From Actinomycetota bacterium (lineage in GTDB: Bacteria; Actinomycetota; Thermoleophilia; Gaiellales; Gaiellaceae), in the NCBI GenBank assembly GCA_005884155.1, contig VAXD01000011.1, positions 1 through 8,611 on the forward strand: DNA of 8,611 bases. The letters are read 5' to 3'. The notes under the pieces are model-generated. The model was given only the letters and a program-made list of their open reading frames with translations. It had not been told where the DNA came from and made no database searches. Position numbers and translations under genes: made by a program. Positions 1 through 7,300 of the stretch are shown piece by piece. Within the stretch, counting starts at the first letter, position 1; every line of letters begins with the position of its first letter.

Positions 1-475
1 CGCCTACCTGTACAAGGCGCCGCTTGGCGTCCTCGTGCGACTCGACGGTCAGTCCGCCTGAGCAGTCGCTGACGAAGAACACGCGATAGCCGTCGGCGAG
101 CGCTGAGATCGCGGTCTGGGCTAGACACACCTCTGTCCACAGCCCGGCCATCAGCAATGTCTTGCGGCCCGTTGCTTCGACCGCTTCGCGGATGTCTGTC
201 CAGGCGTTCGTGGACGTTCGGTCGATCGGGGTCTTGTCCGGAAAGACGTCGGCGACAGCTCTCATCAGTGGATCCTTGAGCCGGCCGGCTTCGGCACCGA
301 CGGTCGTCAGGATGACCGGCACGTCGAGTGCTTTCGCGCTCGAGGCAAGTCCTTCGAGGTTGTTCGAGAGCAGCGACGGGTCGATGGAGTGCACGCCGAA
401 AGCAACCCATGGCTGATGGTCGATGAGGATCAGCAGCGAGTTGTCGACCGTGACTTCGTTTGGGTTGTCAGTCAT
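1..475 (-). CDS. Isochorismatase-family (YcaC-like) cysteine hydrolase, 3' end cut off by window edge
   Basis: The minus-strand frame starts at ATG 475-473 and stays open to the window edge, giving 158 visible codons. A strong Shine-Dalgarno (GAGAGGAG) lies just upstream of the start. The fold family is the isochorismatase/nicotinamidase hydrolases, most like YcaC: LILIDHQ places the catalytic Asp at D19, a basic residue (R86) precedes the NAW motif, and GLWTEVCLAQ puts the nucleophilic Cys at C117. The following segment (GYRVFFVSDCSGG) also matches YcaC-type proteins. Family members cleave C-N or vinyl-ether bonds, but YcaC-like members have no settled substrate, so none is assigned. It lies 47 bp downstream of the MDR oxidoreductase on the same strand, probably co-transcribed. 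A YcaC-like protein would be about 200 residues, so roughly 40-50 residues are missing. Family call is confident; substrate unknown. Confidence 0.88.
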   Translation of the reverse strand, partial: MTDNPNEVTVDNSLLILIDHQPWVAFGVHSIDPSLLSNNLEGLASSAKALDVPVILTTVGAEAGRLKDPLMRAVADVFPDKTPIDRTSTNAWTDIREAVEATGRKTLLMAGLWTEVCLAQTAISALADGYRVFFVSDCSGGLTVESHEDAKRRLVQVG

Positions 476-522
476 GGGTTACCACTCCTCTCGCGCGATA
501 CGACCGAGGCTCGAGACTGCGA

Positions 523-1443
523 TCAGCCGGCCGCAGCGGTCGTGAGCAGCAACTTCTCGCGAGCCCCTTCTTCTTCAAGGAGGCGGTGGGCCGAGGCGGC
601 TTCCGACATCGGTAGCGACCGCTGCGAGCGCAGCTGCAGCTCGCCGTTGGCGAGCAGCTCCATGCCGATGGCGATGGCGTCGGGCGCTCCGTCAGGTGTA
701 TACGAAGAGAAGGCGACGCCGAGGTCACGGGCACGCTCGTCGGCCAAGGTGATCACGCGTGACCGGTCACCGGTGAGCGTGATCGCCTCTTCGACCCCTC
801 CTTTGCCCGAAGCGTCGAAAGTGGCGTCGACGTGGTCGGCGACTTTGCGAACGTTGGCGAGCAGCTCGCTGCCGTAGCGCACCGGCGTCGCTCCGAGTTC
901 GCGCACAAGCTCTTCGTCGTGCTCGCCGACTGCTGCGATCACGTGCACTCCCTGTCGGAGCGCGAGCTGTGCGGCGATCATTCCGACCGATCCCCCGGCG
1001 CCGAGGAGCAAGAGCGTCTCCCCGCTCGACACCTTGAGCGCGCGCAGCACTCGAACTGCGGCTTCGACCGAAGCCGGCAGTGCGCCGGCGTCTTCCCAGC
1101 TCACGCGCTTCGGCTTCACGGCCCAGGTCGTTGCGACGACGAATTCGCCGTAGCCGCCCAGCGTCATCAGCTGCGCGGCGACCTCGTCTCCGACGGCGAC
1201 CCCTGTTACGCCGTCGCCGACGGCGTCGACGACTCCGGCGGTCTCGAATCCGAGAACGGCGCGGTCTGGCAGCGGATAGACGGCCGCCAGGCTCCCGCGA
1301 CGGATCTTCAGATCTGTCGGACCCACGCCGGACACCATGGCCTTGATCCGGATCTCGCCTTTCGACGGCTCCGGCATCGCAACCTCAGCCCACTCGAGAA
1401 CGCTCGGCGGGCCGTACTTCGTCAGAACGCAGGCACTGGGCAT
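523..1443 (-). CDS. Zinc-free MDR-superfamily NAD(P)H oxidoreductase (quinone oxidoreductase type)
   Basis: 306 residues, close to the usual 310-330 for the quinone-oxidoreductase branch of medium-chain dehydrogenases. Start ATG 1443-1441 follows AAGGAG with a 7-nt spacing; the stop is TGA. The N-terminal GroES-like domain occupies about residues 1-120 (GFETAGVVDAVGDGV at 65-79, VGDEV at 84-88) and the Rossmann domain about 120-260, with the nucleotide-binding turn GAGGSVG at 148-154. The catalytic zinc ligands of alcohol dehydrogenases are absent (GFE replaces GHE, no Cys in GVGPTDLK), as is the structural-zinc Cys cluster, so it should be a zinc-free, probably NADPH-dependent reductase of quinones or enones. 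It is divergent from the MarR gene, with an operator-like palindrome 45 bp upstream of its start, and is followed by the isochorismatase-like gene. The substrate cannot be read from sequence. Confidence 0.92.
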   Translation of the reverse strand: MPSACVLTKYGPPSVLEWAEVAMPEPSKGEIRIKAMVSGVGPTDLKIRRGSLAAVYPLPDRAVLGFETAGVVDAVGDGVTGVAVGDEVAAQLMTLGGYGEFVVATTWAVKPKRVSWEDAGALPASVEAAVRVLRALKVSSGETLLLLGAGGSVGMIAAQLALRQGVHVIAAVGEHDEELVRELGATPVRYGSELLANVRKVADHVDATFDASGKGGVEEAITLTGDRSRVITLADERARDLGVAFSSYTPDGAPDAIAIGMELLANGELQLRSQRSLPMSEAASAHRLLEEEGAREKLLLTTAAAG

Positions 1444-1487
1444 CTTCAGGCTCCTTCCGGCGACTGCCGGTCATGGTCTTCAGCACG

Positions 1488-1507
1488 TTACATGATGTTT
1501 CACGTAA
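1488..1507. promoter_or_regulatory. Operator-like palindrome between MDR and MarR genes (copy 1)
   Basis: Imperfect palindrome of two half-sites, TTACATGA and TCACGTAA, separated by TGTT. The outer arms extend to a perfect 8-bp inverted repeat, CACGTTAC (1484-1491) and GTAACGTG (1504-1511). Reverse-complemented, its 20 bp match the palindrome at 3207-3226 at 17 of 20 positions. Size and symmetry are typical of a MarR dimer site, and it sits between the divergent MDR and MarR genes, where autoregulation is common. No clear -35/-10 pair could be assigned here. Binding by the adjacent MarR protein is inference. Confidence 0.7.
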
Positions 1508-1559
1508 CGTGGCGGAGCCGGCCTCGCTTCAGCCGGGACACGCCGTTTCGGCGGTCAAG

Positions 1560-2096
1560 ATGTGCCGCGACCGGGGTAAAGCCTCGAGCAAACGCAAACA
1601 AGGAGAAGAGTCGGCGTTCAGCAAGCTGACGCCCGCCCAGCAGCGAGCGTGGCTCGCGTTCATACGACTGAGGCTGCGGCTGACCTACGAGATGAACCGT
1701 CAGCTGCAGGCCGAGGCCAACCTCTCCCTGGCCGACTATGACGTACTGAACGCGTTGCGTTACGAGCCCGAAGGGCGGACGCAGATCACCGCGCTTGCCA
1801 TCCGAATCGGCTGGGAACGCAGCCGGCTCTCCCACCACCTTCGGCGGCTCGAAGGCCGCGAACTCGTCGAACTACGCACGGCGCCCACCGACCGGCGGGC
1901 GACTGAGATAACCCTCACCGACCAAGGCTGGGCTGAGATCACGCAAGCCTCGACCGGTCACGTCGAACTCATCCAGCGCTTGTTCTTCGATGGCCTGCCC
2001 GATCAGCTCGTCGAGCCGATGACTGTCGCGCTCGAAAGCATTTACGACAACGTCATCGAGCGCGGAACGCTGCCGCGCCCGGCGCACGAATCCTGA
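1560..2096 (+). CDS. MarR-family transcriptional regulator
   Basis: A winged-helix MarR regulator, 178 residues from ATG 1560; family members are usually 140-180. The frame is open back to an ATG at 1473 (207 residues), but the palindrome at 1488-1507 would then lie inside the coding sequence and the extra N-terminus looks non-protein-like, so the 1560 start is preferred. Neither start has a good Shine-Dalgarno. An AAGGAG at about 1600 has no in-frame ATG, GTG or TTG behind it. Numbered from 1560: dimerisation helices near 25-55, the helix-turn-helix about 58-99 (LSLADYDVLNAL, then ERSRLSHHLRRLEGREL with the recognition helix), and the wing with TAPTDRRATEITLTDQG near 107-123, the diagnostic MarR motif. 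Transcribed away from the MDR gene and converging on the flavin monooxygenase, it probably represses its neighbours and itself in response to a small ligand, perhaps a pathway substrate. Confidence 0.9.
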   Translation: MCRDRGKASSKRKQGEESAFSKLTPAQQRAWLAFIRLRLRLTYEMNRQLQAEANLSLADYDVLNALRYEPEGRTQITALAIRIGWERSRLSHHLRRLEGRELVELRTAPTDRRATEITLTDQGWAEITQASTGHVELIQRLFFDGLPDQLVEPMTVALESIYDNVIERGTLPRPAHES

Positions 2097-2115
2097 ACGC
2101 CGAAGGCACCGGCGC

Positions 2116-3174
2116 TTACAGGAGATTCGGGGAAGCGCTCTCGGACACGGTGCTCTCCGGCTTCCAGCCAAATGCCGGCGCCACCTCGCGGGCGATCGTG
2201 TCCAGCATCTGCGCGTTGTACTCGACGCCAAGCTGACTGGGCACGGTGAGAAGAACGGTGTCGGCCGCCTGCACGGCGGCGTCCTTGGCCAGTTCTTCGG
2301 CGATCCGGTCAGGCTCGCCGCTGTAGCTACGCCCGAAGCGGCTGATGGCACCGTCGAGCCAGCCGACCTGATCCTCGTTCCCGTCGCGGCCAAAGAGACG
2401 GCGATCGAGGTCAGAGGTGATCGGCATCACGCTGCGGCTCACTGAGACGCGCGGATTGCGCTCGTGTCCGGCCCTCTGCCACGCCTCGTGGAACAGCGTG
2501 ATCTGTTCGGCTTGCAGCTCGTCGAACGGCACCTGTGTGTCTTCGAGCAAGAGCGTCGAGCTCATCAGGTTCATGCCTTGTTCGGCGACCCATACCGCCG
2601 ACTCGCGCGTTCCTGATCCCCACCAAATCCTGTCGACAAGTCCCGGCGACTGCGGTTGCACGGCAAGCGTGGGGCCGCCTGGCTTGCCGCCGATATCGCC
2701 CGCGACAACGCCCGCACCAGAGATCGCCTTCCGGAAAAGAGCAGTCTTGTCACGGGCGTCGTTTGACTCCACCGGATACCCGAACGCCTCGGCGCCCTGC
2801 CAGGCAGGCTCGGGCGAACCGCGGCTCACGCCAAGCTGCAGCCGGCCGCCTGCCAGCAGGTCGGCTGCAGCAGCTTCTTCGGCCATGTACAGCGGGTTCT
2901 CGTAGCGCATGTCGATCACACCGGTGCCGATCTCGATCCGGCTTGTCTTGACCCCGATCGCCGCCAGCAGCGGAAACGGAGAAGAGAGCTGGCGCGCAAA
3001 GTGATGAACTCGCACGAAGGCTCCGTCGATGCCGATCTGCTCGGCGGCCACTGCGAGTTCAACCGTCTGCTGCAGCGCGTCGGCGCCTGTATGGGTCATG
3101 CTGCCGCCGGGATGCCAGGCTCCGAATGAAAGAAAGCCGATCCTTTTCCTGTTTGCCTGGTTGGAGTTGTCCAT
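2116..3174 (-). CDS. Luciferase-like (LLM class) flavin-dependent monooxygenase
   Basis: 352 residues from ATG 3174-3172, stop TAA at 2116-2118. The same frame has an earlier ATG at 3222, but that codon lies inside the palindrome at 3207-3226 and the added residues show no family similarity, so the internal Met is preferred; GTG 3195 is another candidate. No start has a strong ribosome binding site. The TIM-barrel luciferase family is shown by RIGFLSFGAW near the N-terminus, GIDGAFVRVHHFA (48-60), the classic RIEIGTGVIDMRYENPLYMAEE (79-100) and GGRLQLGVSRGSPE (109-122). Such enzymes use FMNH2 or F420H2 for monooxygenation or hydride transfer; limonene 1,2-monooxygenase and alkanal monooxygenase belong here, but the sequence does not fix a substrate. 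It is convergent with MarR (19 bp apart) and divergent from the alpha/beta hydrolase across the second operator copy. No separate flavin reductase gene is seen. Confidence 0.9.
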   Translation of the reverse strand: MDNSNQANRKRIGFLSFGAWHPGGSMTHTGADALQQTVELAVAAEQIGIDGAFVRVHHFARQLSSPFPLLAAIGVKTSRIEIGTGVIDMRYENPLYMAEEAAAADLLAGGRLQLGVSRGSPEPAWQGAEAFGYPVESNDARDKTALFRKAISGAGVVAGDIGGKPGGPTLAVQPQSPGLVDRIWWGSGTRESAVWVAEQGMNLMSSTLLLEDTQVPFDELQAEQITLFHEAWQRAGHERNPRVSVSRSVMPITSDLDRRLFGRDGNEDQVGWLDGAISRFGRSYSGEPDRIAEELAKDAAVQAADTVLLTVPSQLGVEYNAQMLDTIAREVAPAFGWKPESTVSESASPNLL

Positions 3175-3206
3175 CACTGCAGCATTGTCGTTCACCCTAG
3201 ACCAGT

Positions 3207-3226
3207 TTACGTGATATATCATCTAA
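3207..3226. promoter_or_regulatory. Operator-like palindrome between flavin monooxygenase and hydrolase genes (copy 2)
   Basis: Half-sites TTACGTGA and TCATCTAA flank TATA, and the symmetry continues outward to GTTTA (3205-3209) and TAAAC (3224-3228). The centre TGATATATCA is a perfect 10-bp palindrome. The 20 bp match the reverse complement of the MDR/MarR site (1488-1507) at 17 of 20 positions. A possible plus-strand promoter overlaps it: TTCACC (3191-3196), an 18-bp spacer and TATATC (3215-3220), so a bound repressor would cover the -10 box. The same AT-rich core may serve the minus-strand gene. Promoter details are tentative; the repeated palindrome is plainly visible. Confidence 0.72.
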
Positions 3227-3241
3227 ACCGGGAACGAAACG

Positions 3242-3257
3242 CCTCGGTGCTCCGAGG
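3242..3257 (+). repeat. Short perfect inverted repeat in the hydrolase leader
   Basis: CCTCGG and CCGAGG flank a TGCT loop, giving a 6-bp perfect stem 23 nt before the AAGGAG of the hydrolase. It would form a hairpin in the 5' leader if transcription starts near the operator. There is no U-tract and it does not sequester the ribosome binding site, so it may stabilise the leader, bind a second regulator as DNA, or be chance. Confidence 0.4.
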
Positions 3258-3293
3258 TTGAAGAGCCCTCACACGACGTAAAGGAGTAGTGCC

Positions 3294-4214
3294 ATGGGCA
3301 GTCCGGAACTCGCGCAATACGCGGACTTCTACGCCGACATGACCCGCCGGTTCGGGTTGACCGACAGCCTCGAGCTCTGGCGGGACATATCCGAGCGACT
3401 GCATCAGCTCACGCCCGAGCCGGAGGGCGTCACCTATCGAGATGTGACGGCCAACGGCGTGCCGGCCATCTTGGTGATGCCAGCCGACAGCTCGCCGGAT
3501 CACATCCTCCTGCACAGCCATTCCGGCGGTTCGGTCACCGCGTCAATGTGGCAGGAGCGCAAGGCCGTCGGGCACCTCGCGAAGGCAGCCGGCGCACGGG
3601 CACTCGTCATTAACTACAGGCTCGCGCCAGAGAACAAGTTCCCGGCGCAGATCGACGACGTCGAGGCCGCGTACCGGTGGCTGCTCGACCAAGGGTACGA
3701 CCCGCCCCGGATCGCTAGCACCGGCGACTCGATCGGCGGGAACTACTCGGTGAACCTGGCGCTCACGCTGCAGCGCAAGAACGCCCCGCTGCCAGGGGCG
3801 GTGCTGGCGATCTCACCGTGGTTCGACATGGAGCTCAAGAACAGCACCATCGACACGAACGCAAACACCGACAAGATGCTGAGTCGTGAGCTGCTGCGCG
3901 GCTTCACCGACTCCATGCTGGACGGCACCGGGATCGCTCTAACCGATCCGCGGATCAACCTGGCGCAGGCGGACCCGACAGGGCTGCCGCCAACGATGAT
4001 CTACTACGGCGAGTACGAGATTCTAGTTGACGATGCCAACCAGTTCGCCGAGCGGGCCCGCGCCGCCGGCGTCGATCTCGAGCTCCGCTCGCTGCCCGAG
4101 GGACAGCACAACTTCTACCTAGGCGCTGGACATGTTCCGGAGATCACGGCAGCAGTCGCCGAGATGGGCGCATGGCTGCAGTCCAAGATCGGGCTCACGC
4201 TGGCAACGGCCTGA
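3294..4214 (+). CDS. HSL-type alpha/beta hydrolase (esterase/lactonase-like)
   Basis: 306 residues, usual length for bacterial hormone-sensitive-lipase (family IV) esterases. ATG 3294 follows AAGGAG (3281-3286) with 7-nt spacing, the clearest start in the window; the stop is TGA. The oxyanion region reads HSHSGG (74-79), where most relatives have HGGG. Other landmarks are NYRLAPENKFPA (107-118), the nucleophile elbow GDSIGG with Ser146, the acid region GEYEILVDD (239-247) with Glu242 where many relatives have Asp, and the terminal His272 in EGQHNF. There is no signal peptide, so it should be cytoplasmic. The family hydrolyses carboxylic esters and lactones; the E-x-L-x-D-D form recalls monoterpene epsilon-lactone hydrolase-like proteins, from memory and unverified. 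It is divergent from the flavin monooxygenase across operator copy 2, so product hydrolysis downstream of that enzyme is a reasonable but unproven role. Confidence 0.9.
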   Translation: MGSPELAQYADFYADMTRRFGLTDSLELWRDISERLHQLTPEPEGVTYRDVTANGVPAILVMPADSSPDHILLHSHSGGSVTASMWQERKAVGHLAKAAGARALVINYRLAPENKFPAQIDDVEAAYRWLLDQGYDPPRIASTGDSIGGNYSVNLALTLQRKNAPLPGAVLAISPWFDMELKNSTIDTNANTDKMLSRELLRGFTDSMLDGTGIALTDPRINLAQADPTGLPPTMIYYGEYEILVDDANQFAERARAAGVDLELRSLPEGQHNFYLGAGHVPEITAAVAEMGAWLQSKIGLTLATA

Positions 4215-4231
4215 CCGGCGACCCGCGGCGG

Positions 4232-4394
4232 GGAGCGTGCTCCGGTCGGAAGCGCCCGCGCGTGCTCCCAGTAACCGCGTCAGCCTCCGACGTTCAGCGG
4301 CATCGACGTTGGGCTGGTGAGCGATGGGCAGATCGCGAAGCTGTACACGATGTTGGCCGCCGAGAATCGGCTCTCAAACGAATTACGCAGTTAA
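4232..4394 (+). pseudogene. Frameshifted 3' remnant of a SnoaL/NTF2-like gene
   Basis: This gap has no intact gene. From about 4290 the frame ending at TAA 4392-4394 reads TFSGIDVGLVSDGQIAKLYT and continues MLAAENRL, like the last two strands of SnoaL/NTF2-like proteins (usual pattern: GxD, D-G-x-I, LYxML). Upstream that frame is closed by TAA at 4272, but another frame there reads APSNRVSLR, resembling the loop and strand that normally precede FSGID, so a one-base shift near 4288-4293 probably separates the halves. No start codon or complete N-terminus is visible. Possible hairpins (GACCGG 4213-4218 with CCGGTC 4242-4247; GGAGC 4232-4236 with GCTCC 4239-4243) follow the hydrolase stop without a U-tract. 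Recognition rests on a short stretch, so confidence is moderate. Confidence 0.45.
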
Positions 4395-7300
4395 GCGCGG
4401 CGCACACCGAGGTCGGACGCCGACTTTGCCAGCTTGGCTCGCAACGCCTCGCCCTGCCGGATGAAATACGTCGCGCCCACGTCGCGGTAGAACCCGAGCG
4501 CTGCTTCGACATGCGCGTGTGCTTCGGCGGTCTTCCCGACGCCAACCAGCTCCTCCGCCGCGGTCAGTCGCACGTACGCCACGCCGGGCCGGTACTCCAT
4601 CTCCGCGAGAACGGCTGCTGCCGGCTGCCAGTCCCCGGAGGCAACGGCGCGGGCCGCGATCACCCACGGGAACTCGGGCGCGGTCTCGATGAGGGCAATT
4701 AGCTGGGCTTCGCGACCGAGGGCCCGTGCAAGGCCGGCGAACTCAATGACTTTCCCCGCGTCAAACCCGCTGATGAGCGCCGGCACGAGCTTCGGCCCGA
4801 GCGCGAGAGCTTCATCGGTGAGAGCGGTCGCCTCAGCGCGTCTGCCTTCGGCGAAAAGCACAGACGCGCGCGCTCGGAGCGCGGGCGCGACGACTTGCGC
4901 GTCCTTCGCCGCCTGCGCGCCTTCGAGCGCGCGCTGGCTGTCAGCCGCCGAACCGACGAGGTCACCACGCGCAAGGCGGATCCATGCGCGAACGGCGCGG
5001 CACATTGGTTCTTGGTAGTGGGGCGAGTCCGCTTCCGTCTCCACGATGAACGCGTCAGCAAGCTCGAGAGCCTCGTCCCAGCGTCCTTGGCTCGCGCGAA
5101 TCGCCGCCAAAGAGGCGCGCCCCCACCGCCGATCCGTATCTCTGCCGAAGCGTTCCATGCTCTCCACCAGCTCCTCGTACGTCCGCACCGCTTCAGCGAG
5201 CCGGCCGAACTCGAACTGGGCCTCGCTCAGATTGTTCGAGAGTGCATGCATCCGCGCGAACTCGCCGGCGGCTCGCGCGAGCTCGACCGACTGTTCGAGA
5301 TCGTTGATTCCTTCGGGGTCGCCCAGCGACGCTCGTGAGAGGCCGATGCTGCCAAGGACTCGCGCGCGTTGGACGTCCAGTCCGAGGCGATCGATGAGCG
5401 GAAGCGTCTCGAGGCCGACGCGGATCGCCTCCTCGAATTCCTGGTCGACGTGGTACCTGGAGCCACGGTCGACTAGCGCCATCGCCTTCACCGGAGAGTC
5501 CGGGCGCTCGCGAACGAGCTCGAGTGCCTGATCCAGCCATCGTTCATCCCGATCTCGGTCGCCTTCGTACCAGGCGATCATCCGGAGGTTCAGCGCCGCC
5601 TCCGCGGCGCCCTCGTCGTCGCCCGCCAGCCGGAACGCCTCGAACGCGGCCTCGAGCTCCTCCTTCCCAGTGCTGTCCGCCGAGAAGCGCGTCCGGCCGA
5701 GCCGTAAGAGCAGTGCCGGGTCGGACGGTGCGAGCTCGAGCGCCGACGTATAGAACCGGACTGACGGCGCGTAGGCGGCGAGCGCCGCTGCACGGTCGCC
5801 GGCATTGCGGAGTGCTACGCCCGCGCGCTCGACGAGCTCGCGGTCGGCGTCGCCCACGGCGTGCGCGTACTCGAGCGCGTTCGCGTAGTGGTCGGCGAGC
5901 AGCTCGGCGTGATCCTCTGCGTGTCCCAGTGATTCGATCCACGCGGCAGCCCGCCTATGCTTCTCGCCGCGGACGGCACGGGGAATCTGCGCGTACGCGA
6001 CGTCGCGCAGCAGCACGTGGCGGAACGCGTACTCGGCCTCTCCGGCGACCGACGTGCGGCGGGCTCGCTGTACGAACTGCTTCCGCTCGAGCCGGCGAAG
6101 CACATCCTCGACCTCCGAGCCCGCTGCGCCGCCGATCCGCTCCAGCACACCGAACCAGAAGACCTTGCCGACCACCGCCGCGTCCTGGAGCAGGCGCTTC
6201 TCCTCGGGGGCGAGCGCATCGAGTCGCGCCGCGATGATCCCCTGGACGGTTTCGGGAAGCTCGACGAGGTCGCCGCGTTCGAGGAGCGCGCGCGCGTACT
6301 GCTCGGCGTAGAGCGGGTTGCCGCCGATCTTCACCAGCAGCGCCTGCTGCTGCTCGGCTTCGAGCACCGGCCGGTCCAACAGCGTTGCGACGAGCTGCGC
6401 GCTTGCGATGTCGGACAGCGGCGGCAGCGACAGCGTGACGGCATTCGGCTTGCCGCCTCCCCACCCCGGCCGCCGCTCGAGCAGCTCCGGACGCGCAGTC
6501 GCGAGGACGAAGAGCGGGACATCGGTCAGGCGGTCGACGAGCTCGTCGAGGAAGTCGAGGAGCGCGTCGTCGGCCCAGTGGAGATCCTCGAGCACGAGCG
6601 CCAGCGGCCGCAGCTCGGCGAGCGCTTCCAGAAAGCGCCGCCAGGCGGTGAACGGCTCGCCGGACCGCGCGCCCGGATCCACGCCGCCGATCCCGACGAG
6701 CGGGCGGAGATGGCTTTCGAGCCACTGCGCCTCCTCCTCGTCATCCCCCACGAGCTCTGCAAGGGCGCGCCGGAGCTTGGCTTCCGCCTGCTCGGTCGAG
6801 TCACTCTCTAGGATCCGTGCCTGCGCCTTGACGATCTCGCCGAGCGCCCAGAACGTGACGCCCTCGCCGTACGGAAGCGACCGGCCCTGGCGCCACGTGA
6901 TCACCTCGCGCTCCTGCTCCGCCTGCTGTGACAGCTCATAGACGAGTCGCGACTTCCCGATTCCCGGAACGCCGACGAGCGTGACGAGCTGCGGCGAGCG
7001 GTCCTCGCGCGCGCGCGCCAGCGCGGAGACGACGAGCTCGAACTCGCGCTGACGACCGACGAGCGGAGCGAGGGATCGCTGCGTGACGTCGACCCCGAGG
7101 CGTGCGGGTACCTGTAGCGCCTCCCACACGGGGATCGGCTCGCTCTTCCCCTTCGCGACGACCGGCTCCGCCTCGCGATAGTCGATCGCGTCGGCCGTTG
7201 CGCGGTACGTCTGCTCGCCGACGAGAACCGCGCTCACCGGCGCACCGGCCTGGATCCGCGCGGCCGTGTTCACCACGTCCCCCGCCGCCATCGCCTCACC

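Noticed and set aside
751..784. Nested inverted repeat: GATCACGC / GCGTGATC around the palindrome GTGACCGGTCAC.
   Set aside because: It lies inside the MDR coding sequence in ordinary codons (LTGDRSRVI), has no match at the operator sites, and GC-rich codon choice easily makes such symmetry.
832..1629. Plus-strand open frame (265 codons) across the MDR gene and promoter.
   Set aside because: It overlaps a well-supported MDR gene on the other strand, its translation is low-complexity without family motifs, and it runs over the operator.
2097..2115. Possible terminator between the convergent MarR and monooxygenase genes.
   Set aside because: Only a weak GCCG/CGGC pairing is present, without a useful stem or U-tract.
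4172..4702. Plus-strand open frame (176 codons) bridging hydrolase and cyclase 3' ends.
   Set aside because: Its composition is that of a shadow frame and it crosses two real gene ends; only short segments in other frames resemble a protein family.
5957..6811. Long plus-strand open frame (284 codons) opposite the cyclase gene.
   Set aside because: Antisense to confirmed NTPase-domain coding sequence; it has no domain features or start signal, and high-GC genes produce long shadow frames.
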